A stretch of 17,215 bases of DNA, from positions 1 through 17,215 of the forward strand of contig CAJGDW010000025.1 in the NCBI GenBank assembly GCA_904502115.1. The letters are read 5' to 3'. The notes beneath the pieces were generated by a model. That model saw nothing but the letters and a program-made list of their open reading frames with translations, was not told the origin of the DNA and made no database searches. Shown here piece after piece: positions 1 to 7,109 of this stretch. Origin of the DNA: Paludibacteraceae bacterium (lineage in GTDB: Bacteria; Bacteroidota; Bacteroidia; Bacteroidales; Paludibacteraceae). The position numbers were made by a program, and so were the translations under genes. The first letter of the stretch is position 1, and the number at the start of each line of letters is the position of its first letter.

Positions 1-1
1 T

Positions 2-31
2 GCCTTCAACTGGATTAAAAATAATAAATAG
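2..31 (+). CDS. 3' end of an upstream gene, possibly a third ChrA-type transporter (partial)
   Basis: The window opens inside a reading frame that ends with residues AFNWIKNNK and a TAG stop at 29-31. The intact chromate-transporter gene that follows ends in LFNWIKNRKK, and the DNA is almost identical over the stretch coding FNWIK (the 14 bases AACTGGATTAAAAA are shared). Only nine codons are visible, so the family call rests on this tail match. The simplest reading is a paralogous short ChrA gene in tandem. A chance match or a duplicated 3' fragment is also possible. Confidence 0.45.
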   Translation, partial: AFNWIKNNK

Positions 32-43
32 TCGCTTCGCGAC
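31..43. repeat. Short perfect hairpin containing the GCTTCGC core
   Basis: GTCGC and GCGAC form a 5-base inverted repeat around TTC, starting on the last base of the upstream stop codon. The centre GCTTCGC is the complement of GCGAAGC, a motif that recurs in the repeat island at the far end of the window. No T-run follows, so this is not a clear intrinsic terminator. Confidence 0.55.
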
Positions 44-76
44 GACTAATCGACTAATCGACTAATCGGTTAATCG
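43..76. repeat. Tandem octamer repeat (CGACTAAT type)
   Basis: Three exact CGACTAAT units (43-50, 51-58, 59-66) are followed by the variant CGGTTAAT (67-74) and run almost to the start codon at 80. Related octamers in the same spacing occur at 16801-16832, and degenerate ones near 6613-6628 and 17051-17090. The tract fills the space between the upstream gene and the first complete transporter gene, where a promoter would otherwise sit. Confidence 0.75.
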
Positions 77-79
77 AAT

Positions 80-616
80 ATGTTACTAGACTTATTCATA
101 GCATTTTTTAAAATAGGAGCCTTCACCTTTGGTGGAGGCTACGCTATGATATCGGTCATAGAACAAGAAGTTGTTACCAAAAAGAAATGGTTATCGGAAA
201 CCGAATTTGTAGATATGTTGGGCACGGCACAAAGCTTGCCTGGACCTATTTCTATTAACTCGTCGGTTTACGTAGGATATAAATTAAGAGGGACGCTGGG
301 TGCCATGGTTGCTGCCATAGGCACAGCGCTTCCCTCTTTTGTTATTATCTTGCTATTGGCCATTGTTTTTACCGATGTACAAGACCACCCCACCATCGAA
401 AAAATATTCAAAGGCATACGTCCTGCCGTGGTAGCACTCATTGTGGCTCCTCTGGTACGTTTATCGCAAAAAACAGGCATCACCTACAAAACGGTAATTA
501 TACCCATTGCCGCCGCCCTATTGGTTTGGAAATTGGGTATATCGCCCATCTACATCATTATAGCAGCCGCTACAGGAGGCTTATTGTTTAACTGGATTAA
601 AAACAGAAAAAAATGA
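80..616 (+). CDS. Short-chain chromate transporter (ChrA/CHR family), first subunit
   Basis: This 178-residue membrane protein belongs to the CHR family, whose characterised members export chromate. Short members usually occur as pairs that each match one half of full-length ChrA and are thought to work together. Visible family signatures are FGGGYA at residues 17-22 and the LPGP-(I)-SINSSVYVGY block near residues 58-70, followed by several strongly hydrophobic segments and a basic tail. The ATG at 80 gives the family-typical start, MLLDLFIAFFKIGAFTFGGG. Its last four bases overlap the start of the second subunit (ATGA at 613-616), so the two are probably co-translated. The true substrate is inferred; chromate is only the family default. 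The tail resembles the partial gene at the window start. Confidence 0.88.
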   Translation: MLLDLFIAFFKIGAFTFGGGYAMISVIEQEVVTKKKWLSETEFVDMLGTAQSLPGPISINSSVYVGYKLRGTLGAMVAAIGTALPSFVIILLLAIVFTDVQDHPTIEKIFKGIRPAVVALIVAPLVRLSQKTGITYKTVIIPIAAALLVWKLGISPIYIIIAAATGGLLFNWIKNRKK

Positions 617-1137
617 GCCTTTACCTTGTACTTTTTTGGACTTTCTTTAAAATTGGATTGTTTGGCTTTGGCGGAGGATATGCCATTGCCTCGCTTATTC
701 AAGACGAAGTGGTATTTAACCACCAATGGTTAACGGTAGCCGAATTTACCGATATCATGGCCATCTCGCAAGTAACTCCTGGCCCCATTGCCATCAACTG
801 CGCCACCTACGTGGGCTACAGCGCTACTGGTAGCATCTTAGGTGCCTTTATTGCTACTCTAGCATCATGCTTGGGACCTTTCCTATTGGTTTGTTTGGTG
901 GTAGTTGGATTGCAAAAGATTAAAAACAATCCGTATGTAGAATACGCGTTTCAGGGCATTCGTCCTGCCGTTATCGGTTTAATTGCATCGGCCGCCTTGC
1001 TACTGGCCAATACCGAAAACTTTATCGATATTTTTAGCTACATCATTTTTGGCGTTGTTGCCATCGCTTCGCTTTTTAAGGTCAACCCTATCTTTTTGCT
1101 GGTTTTGAGCGGTATTGCGGGTTACTTTTTGTACTAG
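613..1137 (+). CDS. Short-chain chromate transporter (ChrA/CHR family), second subunit
   Basis: This 174-residue membrane protein is homologous to its upstream neighbour. It carries the same two signatures, FGFGGGYA near residues 16-23 and TPGPIAINCATYVGY near residues 55-69, then four to five hydrophobic segments and a short C-terminus. Its ATG overlaps the TGA stop of the first subunit by four bases. The pair corresponds to the N- and C-terminal halves of long ChrA, and an oligomer of the two is the likely transporter. The gene ends one base before the convergent apbE-like gene, leaving no room for a separate terminator. Substrate is not shown by the sequence. Confidence 0.87.
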   Translation: MSLYLVLFWTFFKIGLFGFGGGYAIASLIQDEVVFNHQWLTVAEFTDIMAISQVTPGPIAINCATYVGYSATGSILGAFIATLASCLGPFLLVCLVVVGLQKIKNNPYVEYAFQGIRPAVIGLIASAALLLANTENFIDIFSYIIFGVVAIASLFKVNPIFLLVLSGIAGYFLY

Positions 1138-1138
1138 T

Positions 1139-2125
1139 CTACTTTACCAAATAAGGTTCAAATAAGTTATTGTACACCGATTGAATGGTATCTTGTTCGG
1201 CATACAACAAGTAAACAGCCAACTGATTGGCCTTGGCTACAGCCTCAATACTATCCCTATCGCCCAATACCATAAATGCAGTTGCATACGCATCGGCCAA
1301 CATAGTGGTAGGAGCCACCACAGTGGTACTCAATAAATTATGTTGACAGGGAGTTCCTGTACGAGGATCGATGGTATGACTTATCTTTTTGCCGTCTTGG
1401 TAATAGAATTGTCGATAGTTACCCGAGGTAGCCACCCCTACATCCGTTAAAGACAATATGGCCGCCACATCGTTCGATACCAACAAACTATCTTCGGCAG
1501 GTTGCTGAATACCAATGCGCCATTTTTCGCCCTTATCATTATTACCTTTCAGGCGCAATTCGCCACCTATATCTATCAAATAATGTTCTACGCCTTGACT
1601 TTCTAGGTATTGTGCCACCACATCGCAACCCAACCCCTTAGCAATAGCGCTAGCATCTAACTGCACACAAGGCTTTTGTTTGGTAACCTTACCATCGGTT
1701 AGGCTAATTTTTTGATACCCAACACAGGCTTTTAAACTATCCATTGTAGCTTGCGAGCGGGTACGAGTTGGATCAAAACCAAATCCCCAAGCATTTACCA
1801 ATGGGGCCACCGTTATATCAAAAGCGCCGCTGGTTTGCTCCGAAACCTGTTGTGCCGTAGTAAATACTACCGTAAACAACGAATCGACCACCACATTTGT
1901 GTCGTTTTGGTTGATGCGCGATATAATGGAAGTACTATCAAAGGTAGATAGCGAGGCATTCACCGATTGTAACGATGCAACAATACCTTCGTGCAAATCT
2001 TCTGGCGAGGTGTAAATAATTTTATAATAAGTACCAAATACCCTTCCACTATCGTTGCGATAAACACTGGGACGGGTACATGCCACCAATAACAGGGCTG
2101 CGATGATGTATAGGATTCGTTGCAT
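1139..2125 (-). CDS. apbE: ApbE-family FAD:protein FMN transferase, lipoprotein
   Basis: This 328-residue protein matches ApbE/RnfF flavin transferases, which link FMN covalently to threonine residues of target proteins such as Nqr and Rnf subunits, using FAD and Mg2+. The N-terminus is a lipoprotein signal with lipobox LVAC, giving a lipidated Cys16, so it likely acts at the outer face of the cytoplasmic membrane. Family blocks visible in order are TFDSTSIISRIN, SGAFDITVAPLVNAWGFG, LDASAIAKGLGCD, LIDIGGELRLKG, HTIDPRTGTP and LADAYATAFMVLG, the last being the metal- and flavin-binding C-terminal region. The length is typical. No Nqr, Rnf or FMN-binding substrate gene lies in this window, so its target is elsewhere. 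It is transcribed away from the deaminase gene from a shared palindromic promoter region. Confidence 0.92.
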   Translation of the reverse strand: MQRILYIIAALLLVACTRPSVYRNDSGRVFGTYYKIIYTSPEDLHEGIVASLQSVNASLSTFDSTSIISRINQNDTNVVVDSLFTVVFTTAQQVSEQTSGAFDITVAPLVNAWGFGFDPTRTRSQATMDSLKACVGYQKISLTDGKVTKQKPCVQLDASAIAKGLGCDVVAQYLESQGVEHYLIDIGGELRLKGNNDKGEKWRIGIQQPAEDSLLVSNDVAAILSLTDVGVATSGNYRQFYYQDGKKISHTIDPRTGTPCQHNLLSTTVVAPTTMLADAYATAFMVLGDRDSIEAVAKANQLAVYLLYAEQDTIQSVYNNLFEPYLVK

Positions 2126-2163
2126 ATTGTTGATGCGTTGATACGGTTAGGCGAATCAGCGAC

Positions 2164-2194
2164 TTGTGACTTGTGACTAAAATTAGTATCTTTG
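2164..2194 (+). promoter_or_regulatory. Bacteroidetes-type promoter for the deaminase-protease operon
   Basis: TATCTTTG at 2187-2194 fits the -7 consensus TAnnTTTG. TTG at 2164-2166 lies 20 bases upstream, the usual spacing for the -33 element. A second TTG at 2171-2173 arises because the region is a 7-base tandem repeat (GACTTGTGACTTGTGAC, 2161-2177). Transcription would start near 2200, leaving only about 15 bases before the ATG at 2215. Confidence 0.7.
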
Positions 2195-2215
2195 CGCACA
2201 AAGATACTAATTTTA
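2178..2215. repeat. 17-base perfect inverted repeat in the divergent promoter
   Basis: TAAAATTAGTATCTTTG (2178-2194) and its exact reverse complement (2199-2215) flank the centre CGCA. Each arm contains one TATCTTTG box, one facing each gene. The right arm ends on the A of the deaminase ATG. It could be a symmetric promoter, an operator, or both. Confidence 0.9.
2199..2206 (-). promoter_or_regulatory. -7 element facing the apbE-like gene
   Basis: The complement of 2199-2206 reads TATCTTTG on the minus strand, mirroring the plus-strand box across the palindrome. The nearest minus-strand TTG triplets (2224-2226 and 2230-2232) are spaced 17 and 23 bases away, so its -33 element is weaker than that of the opposing promoter. 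The leader would be about 65-70 bases. Confidence 0.5.
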
Positions 2216-2646
2216 TGACAAAACAAGAACAACTCGATAGACGCTATATGCGCATGGCATACGTATGGGCCGAAAATTCGTATTGTGAACGCCGCAAAGT
2301 AGGTGCTATTTTGGTAAAAAACCGCATGATTATATCAGACGGTTACAACGGAACACCTTGTGGTTTTGAAAACATCTGCGAAGACGATAACTTCAAAACC
2401 AAACCCTACGTACTGCATGCCGAAGCCAATGCCATTACCAAAATTGCCCGCTCGCACAACAGCAGCGAAGGCGCTACCATGTACGTAACTACTTCGCCCT
2501 GCATTGAATGCGCTAAATTGATTATCCAAGCAGGCATTGTACGTGTGGTTTACAGCGACGAATACCACGTTACCGACGGATTAGACCTACTTAGACGTGC
2601 CGGCATCGAAGTTTATAGAATTGATATAACTGACCATGAAAAATAA
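2215..2646 (+). CDS. dCMP deaminase family protein
   Basis: This 143-residue zinc deaminase of the ComEB/dCMP-deaminase family converts dCMP to dUMP, feeding dTMP synthesis in the cytoplasm. The zinc site is visible as HAEAN (His68, Glu70) and PCIEC (Cys96, Cys99). The N-terminal block LDRRYMRMA and the ISDGYNGTP segment are typical of the family. I chose the ATG at 2215; a GTG at 2173 in the same frame would add 14 residues translated from the palindromic promoter and is not credible. The gene overlaps the start of the protease gene by 11 bases, so the two form an operon. Whether the preferred substrate is dCMP was not tested; the family match is strong. Confidence 0.92.
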   Translation: MTKQEQLDRRYMRMAYVWAENSYCERRKVGAILVKNRMIISDGYNGTPCGFENICEDDNFKTKPYVLHAEANAITKIARSHNSSEGATMYVTTSPCIECAKLIIQAGIVRVVYSDEYHVTDGLDLLRRAGIEVYRIDITDHEK

Positions 2647-4261
2647 CAACCTGACTCCCATTTGGCTGTCTATAGCAACATGCATAGGACTATTGGTAGG
2701 TTATTTTCTTTCTACCAACGCCATGATATACAACAATTCGATTGTTGTACCTGGCGACAAGGAAAACACCTATAGCAAACTAAACGACGTATTACACCTT
2801 ATAGAGGAAACATACGTTGATACCATAAATCGTTCTAAATTAGTAGAAGATATCTTACCTGCTGTACTTACGCATCTAGACCCTCACTCGGTGTACATCC
2901 CCAAAGACGAGGTACAAAGCATGAACGAAGATTTAGAAGGCAGTTTTAGCGGTATTGGTGTACAATTTAACATCCAAAACGATACCGTGATGATTGTAGA
3001 TGTAATTGCAGGTGGTCCTTCTGAAAAGTTGGGTATTCTGCCTGGCGACCGCATTGTAATGGTTAACGACACCAATTTTACCGGTAAAAGCATTACCAAT
3101 ACCCAGGTGGTAAAAAAACTACGTGGTGTAAAAGGAACCACCGTAAAAGTGGGCATTAAACGCAATGGAAGCAACCAAATTTGGGATTACAACATTACAC
3201 GCGACGACATTCCTGTTAACAGTGTGGATATTGCCTACCCTATTGAACCAGGCATTGGTTACATCAAAGTGAGCCAATTTGGAGCCAATACCTACTCCGA
3301 ATTCCTAACAAACCTGTTAATGTTACAAAAAAAACATGGTTGCCAGAAATTTATCATCGACCTACGTAACAACTCGGGAGGTTATTTACATGCTGCCATC
3401 AATATGGTAAATCAATTCTTATCGAGCGACCAACTTATTGTTTATACAGAGGGAAAAGCGTATGCACGCGAAAACATCCATGCAGATGGCAGAGGATACT
3501 TTAAAAACAACGATGTTTGTGTTTTGATTAACGAATGGTCTGCCTCTGCCAGTGAAATTTTTGCAGGGGCCATTCAAGATCACGACAGAGGATGGATTAT
3601 TGGTCGCAGATCGTTTGGAAAAGGATTGGTACAACAACAAATCGATTTAAAAGATGGCTCACAAGTACGCCTTACCATTGCACGCTACTACATTCCTTCG
3701 GGTAGATGCATCCAAAAACCCTACAAACAAGGAGAAAATGACCAATACGAAAGCGATTTAACCCAACGTTACGAACATGGCGAGTTTTTTGACCAAGACA
3801 GCATTGTGCAAAACGACTCGTTATTGTATTACACACGTTTAGGACGCAAGGTTTACGGTGGAGGCGGCGTAATGCCCGATTATTTTGTAGGCCAAGATAC
3901 CACCCAATACACCCCCTACTATCGCCAAGCATTTAACTCAATGGCTTTGTACAACTTCTGTTTTAACTATACAGACAAAAACAGAGAAACCCTAAAACAA
4001 TACAAAACCTGGCAAGAATTAACTGCCTATTTGGAAACAACCTCTTATTTAGAGGAATTTATTCAATTCGCAGAGGAAAAAGGCATTAAACGCAATACCA
4101 ACGAAATAAAACAATCGGAAGAACTCATTGTAAATCAATTACAAGCCTATATTTGTAGAAATATTTTAGGCGACAATGGATTCTATCCTGTACTCAACCT
4201 AAACGATAAAACGGTATTAAAAGCAATAGACGTCCTAGTAGAAGGGAAAAGACCACAATGA
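2636..4261 (+). CDS. Carboxy-terminal processing protease (S41 family, CtpA-like)
   Basis: This 541-residue serine protease of peptidase family S41A has one N-terminal membrane segment (about residues 8-26), so the catalytic part should sit in the periplasm. A PDZ domain spans about residues 90-175 (SGIGVQF, GGPSEKLGILPGD). The protease core includes LRNNSGGYL and the WSASASEIFAGA block. By the 25-residue spacing known in Prc and D1 protease, the Ser/Lys dyad is Ser304 and Lys329 (in SFGKG). A C-terminal extension of about 170 residues follows. Such enzymes trim C-termini of envelope proteins. The start overlaps the deaminase stop by 11 bases, and its stop overlaps the HD-domain gene by four. 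The substrate is unknown. Confidence 0.93.
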   Translation: MKNNNLTPIWLSIATCIGLLVGYFLSTNAMIYNNSIVVPGDKENTYSKLNDVLHLIEETYVDTINRSKLVEDILPAVLTHLDPHSVYIPKDEVQSMNEDLEGSFSGIGVQFNIQNDTVMIVDVIAGGPSEKLGILPGDRIVMVNDTNFTGKSITNTQVVKKLRGVKGTTVKVGIKRNGSNQIWDYNITRDDIPVNSVDIAYPIEPGIGYIKVSQFGANTYSEFLTNLLMLQKKHGCQKFIIDLRNNSGGYLHAAINMVNQFLSSDQLIVYTEGKAYARENIHADGRGYFKNNDVCVLINEWSASASEIFAGAIQDHDRGWIIGRRSFGKGLVQQQIDLKDGSQVRLTIARYYIPSGRCIQKPYKQGENDQYESDLTQRYEHGEFFDQDSIVQNDSLLYYTRLGRKVYGGGGVMPDYFVGQDTTQYTPYYRQAFNSMALYNFCFNYTDKNRETLKQYKTWQELTAYLETTSYLEEFIQFAEEKGIKRNTNEIKQSEELIVNQLQAYICRNILGDNGFYPVLNLNDKTVLKAIDVLVEGKRPQ

Positions 4262-4836
4262 TAGACGTAAAGACCATTTTACAACAACATTGCCAAAATA
4301 ATCAACCCTTGTTTGATATTCTTTGGAGTCATGGCAACAGCGTGGCACAAAAGGCCTTGCAAATAGCACGCTTGCACCCCGAATGGGCTTTAAACGAGGA
4401 TTTTATCTACGAGGCTGCACTTTTGCACGACATTGGTGTGACTCAATGCGATGCAGCTGGCATTCATTGTTATGGCACCCACCCTTACATTTGCCACGGC
4501 TATTTAGGAGCCGATATTTTGCGCAGTTTAGGCCTAGAAGAACATGCCCGCATTGCCGAACGCCACACAGGAACAGGGCTTACTGCCAATTACATTGCCG
4601 AGAAAGGTCTCCCCTTGCCTGCAGGACGCACGTATGCTCCCGAAACCCTCTACGAACAACTTATTTGCTACGCCGATAAATTCTTTTCTAAAACCAAACT
4701 GGGCCAAGAAAAGAGCCTAGAAAAAGTAGAGGCGTCGCTCGCCAAATGGGAGGACGCCTCGCTACAACGTTTCAAAGCGTGGACGCTTACATTTTATCCG
4801 GAACACCAATTCCCAACAAAGCCATCGCTTGTTTAA
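4258..4836 (+). CDS. HD-domain phosphohydrolase-like protein
   Basis: This 192-residue cytoplasmic protein has the HD metal-dependent phosphohydrolase fold. His25 (in SHGNSV), His57-Asp58 (LLHDIG) and further histidines near 75-80 and 103 (RHTGTGL) are candidate metal ligands. Families with this fold hydrolyse nucleotides or phosphate esters, but no substrate is evident. It is coupled to the protease gene by an ATGA overlap, which places it in the deaminase operon and makes a nucleotide-related role plausible but unproved. Its last 16 codons overlap antisense to the 3' end of argS by 50 bases. The C-terminus FYPEHQFPTKPSLV is thus constrained by, or derived from, sequence shared with argS. 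Confidence 0.8.
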   Translation: MIDVKTILQQHCQNNQPLFDILWSHGNSVAQKALQIARLHPEWALNEDFIYEAALLHDIGVTQCDAAGIHCYGTHPYICHGYLGADILRSLGLEEHARIAERHTGTGLTANYIAEKGLPLPAGRTYAPETLYEQLICYADKFFSKTKLGQEKSLEKVEASLAKWEDASLQRFKAWTLTFYPEHQFPTKPSLV

Positions 4837-6565
4837 TTACTTTTGCCACGTTACGCGAAAGCACAATACGCATAGCACGTACCGCTTCGTCTTCTTCTTT
4901 TAAGATAGAGTAATCGTGGTAGAATTGGTTGTACTCTTTTACCAAATCGTAGGTATAGTTGGCAATCAACGATGGGCTGTATTCTTTGCCCGCTTGTTTA
5001 ACCACTTCGGGGAACGAAGCCAACGCACTAATCAAGGCAATTTCTTTCTCGTTCAACTGAACATCGCCCAAATTAGCCGACAAGTTTAGTTCGGCAGCTT
5101 TGCGCAATACCGATTGAATACGAGCGTGAGCATATTGAATGAACGAACCTGTGTTGCCGTTAAAGTCAATGGATTCTTTGGGGTTGAAAGTCATGTTTTT
5201 GCGAGGATCTACCTTCAAGATGAAGTACTTTAAGCTACCCAAACCAATGGTGGTACAAATAGCATCAATTTCTTCTTGCGACAGACCATCTAATTTACCC
5301 AACTCTTTCGATATTTCGGTAGCAGTTCCTACCATTTCGTCCATCAAATCGTCGGCATCTACTACAGTACCTTCGCGGCTCTTCATTTTACCTTCTGGCA
5401 ATTCTACCATGCCGTACGAGAAGTGTACCAAGTCTTTACCCCACTCAAAGCCCAAACGGTCTAACAAAATAGACAACACTTGGAAGTGGTAATTTTGTTC
5501 GTTACCTACCACATAAATCATTTTGTTGATAGGATAATCGTTGAAACGAAGCGATGCAGTACCAATATCTTGGGTCATGTACACCGATGTACCATCGGCA
5601 CGCAACAACAATTTTTGGTCCAAACCTTGGTCGGTCATATCAGCCCAAACAGAACCGTCTTCTTTGGTAAAGAACAAACCTTTGGCCAAGCCTTCGTTTA
5701 CTTTTTCTTTACCTACCAAATAGGTGTCCGATTCGTAATAGATTTTATCAAAATCAACACCCATGCGTTTGTAGGTTTCGTCAAATCCGTCGTATACCCA
5801 TTGGTTCATGGTTTGCCATAGGTTACGAACCTCAGCATCACCAGCCTCCCATTTGCGCAACATTTCTTGCGCTTCTAGCATCAATGGGGCATTTTTCTTG
5901 GCATCGTCTTCGCTCATGCCATCGGCCATCAAGGCTTTGATTTCTTCTTTATACGCTTTATCGAACGCTACGTAGTAATCGCCCACTAGGTGGTCGCCTT
6001 TTTTACCTACCGATGCAGGAGTGGCACCCGCACCAAATTTTTGCCAAGCCAACATCGACTTGCAAATATGAATACCACGGTCGTTCACAATGTTGGTTTT
6101 GATTACCTTGTAACCGTTGGCTTTCATAATTTCTGCCAAGCTATAACCCAACAAGTTGTTACGAATGTGACCCAAGTGCAAAGGTTTATTGGTATTGGGC
6201 GACGAGTATTCAATCATCACCAAAGGCGATTGGTCGGTTACAGGCACCAAACCATATTGCGCATCGGCATCTACCTTACGCAAGGTATCCAACCACGAAC
6301 CTTGTTTCAATACAATGTTCAAAAAGCCGTTTATTACGTTAAAATCGGCTACAATCGATGCGTTTTCTTTTAAATACTCGCCTATTTCTTGAGCGGTTTG
6401 CGCAGGATTTTTGCGTGTTAGTTTTAGCAAGGGGAAAGTAACCAAAGTCCAATCGCCTGCAAATTCTTTTTTGGTTTTTTGCAAGGTGATTTGCGACTCG
6501 GCAGGTGCATTTCCGTATAATTTTTCGACACCCGCTATAATAGCGTCTTTCAGTTGTTTTTCCAT
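4787..6565 (-). CDS. argS: Arginyl-tRNA synthetase
   Basis: This 592-residue class I synthetase charges tRNA-Arg with arginine in the cytoplasm. An N-terminal additional domain (about residues 1-105) precedes the catalytic core with SSPNTNKPLHLGHIR, whose HLGH at 130-133 is the HIGH signature. KMKSR at 393-397 stands in the KMSKS position, a variant common in ArgS. The C-terminal helical anticodon-binding domain ends in LLGIGVPDKM, a characteristic ArgS ending. The length is normal. The gene has its own promoter-like -7 box upstream and is separated from the HU gene by a repeat island. The 3' end overlaps the convergent HD-domain gene by 50 bases. Confidence 0.97.
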   Translation of the reverse strand: MEKQLKDAIIAGVEKLYGNAPAESQITLQKTKKEFAGDWTLVTFPLLKLTRKNPAQTAQEIGEYLKENASIVADFNVINGFLNIVLKQGSWLDTLRKVDADAQYGLVPVTDQSPLVMIEYSSPNTNKPLHLGHIRNNLLGYSLAEIMKANGYKVIKTNIVNDRGIHICKSMLAWQKFGAGATPASVGKKGDHLVGDYYVAFDKAYKEEIKALMADGMSEDDAKKNAPLMLEAQEMLRKWEAGDAEVRNLWQTMNQWVYDGFDETYKRMGVDFDKIYYESDTYLVGKEKVNEGLAKGLFFTKEDGSVWADMTDQGLDQKLLLRADGTSVYMTQDIGTASLRFNDYPINKMIYVVGNEQNYHFQVLSILLDRLGFEWGKDLVHFSYGMVELPEGKMKSREGTVVDADDLMDEMVGTATEISKELGKLDGLSQEEIDAICTTIGLGSLKYFILKVDPRKNMTFNPKESIDFNGNTGSFIQYAHARIQSVLRKAAELNLSANLGDVQLNEKEIALISALASFPEVVKQAGKEYSPSLIANYTYDLVKEYNQFYHDYSILKEEDEAVRAMRIVLSRNVAKVIKQAMALLGIGVPDKM

Positions 6566-6594
6566 GATTATTTTAGCTCTATTTTAATAGGCTG

Positions 6595-6602
6595 CAAAGA
6601 TA
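6595..6602 (-). promoter_or_regulatory. -7 element upstream of argS
   Basis: The minus strand reads TATCTTTG here, an exact TAnnTTTG match. Transcription would start about 24 bases before the argS ATG. The -33 position (about 6623-6627) holds only the weak TTTAG, at the edge of the repeat island. Confidence 0.55.
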
Positions 6603-6624
6603 ATAAAAATTTGACGAATCGACT

Positions 6625-6684
6625 AAAGTTGCGATTAAGCGAGAGCAGAACAAATTTATTTGCTATGCCGAGCGTGAGCAACTT
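6625..6684 (+). repeat. Structured hairpin repeat, copy A
   Basis: This 60-base element aligns without gaps to 16854-16913 with six differences. Outer arms AAGTTGC (6626-6632) and GCAACTT (6678-6684) are perfect. The core is GCGAGAGCAGA, an inner stem CAAAT-TT-ATTTG, then TATGCCGAGCGTGAGC. Compared with the other full copy, inner-stem changes are paired: C-G here is A-T there, and A-T here is G-C there. It is preceded by octamer-like GACGAATCGACTAAAG. Confidence 0.85.
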
Positions 6685-6688
6685 ATTA

Positions 6689-6762
6689 CATGATTTTAGG
6701 CATCGGTTCAGCATAACTCATGTAAACATGATTTCTGCATTCTCCTCGCACTAAAATTCATG
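6689..6762 (-). repeat. Structured hairpin repeat, copy D (inverted)
   Basis: Read on the minus strand, the element has GCGAGGAGAATGCAGA, an inner stem TCATGT-TT-ACATGA (plus-strand 6718-6731) and TATGCTGAACCG. It thus keeps the GCAGA/TATGC core and TT centre of the other copies with a different stem. The outer arms are CATGATTTTAG (6689-6699) and CTAAAATTCATG (6751-6762), complementary with one bulged base. It lies between copy A and a GAGCAAAGCGAA tail that directly follows the sister copy at 16854-16913, as if one element had been inserted next to another. Confidence 0.7.
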
Positions 6763-6808
6763 AGCAAAGCGAACTAAACGACTAAAACAAGCGACAAGCA
6801 ACAGCTTA

Positions 6809-7084
6809 TTATCGATTAATTTTGTCGCTGAGTTCGGCACCGGCTTTGAATTTAACCACTTTTTTAGCCTCGATGGTCATTTTTTCTTGGGTAGATGGGT
6901 TAACACCTTCGCGAGCAGCACGTTCTACTACTTGAAATGCACCAAATCCAACCAAAGCCACCTTATCGCCATTTTTAAGGGCTCTAGAAACCGATTTAAT
7001 AAAGCCGTCCAAGGCTTTTTTTGCCATTACTTTGCTAATGCCGGCATTGGTTGCCATGGCATCAATTAATTCTGTTTTGTTCAT
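6809..7084 (-). CDS. HU/IHF-family DNA-binding protein
   Basis: This 91-residue histone-like protein binds and bends DNA as a dimer. The helical N-terminus (MNKTELIDAMATNAGISKVMAKKALDGF), the VALVGFGAFQV strand near residues 43-53, and the arm with the NPSTQE tip (around the usual NPxTG proline) are all present, ending in the KFKAGAELSDKIN block. The tip REGVNPSTQEK departs from the common RxGRNPxTG form, as in some HU paralogues. The gene starts 25 bases after the NADH dehydrogenase stop, and I see no clear -7 box in that gap, so it may be read from the upstream promoter. Confidence 0.93.
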   Translation of the reverse strand: MNKTELIDAMATNAGISKVMAKKALDGFIKSVSRALKNGDKVALVGFGAFQVVERAAREGVNPSTQEKMTIEAKKVVKFKAGAELSDKINR

Positions 7085-7109
7085 TGTAGTATGATTTTAA
7101 GGTTATTGT

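Noticed and set aside
2173..2214. GTG start for the deaminase 42 bases upstream.
   Set aside because: The extra residues come from the palindromic promoter and lie upstream of the predicted transcription start.
4323..4679. Long alternative open frame inside the HD-domain gene.
   Set aside because: Its protein is rich in Arg, Cys and His without a fold or motif, as expected from a shifted frame; the true frame shows the HD motifs.
6554..6754. A small protein family: this frame and one at 16810-17007 both encode SESR...MPSVSN-like peptides.
   Set aside because: Both frames simply translate the same nucleotide repeat. Differences fall at paired stem positions, not as synonymous codon changes, so the conserved unit is the DNA or RNA structure.
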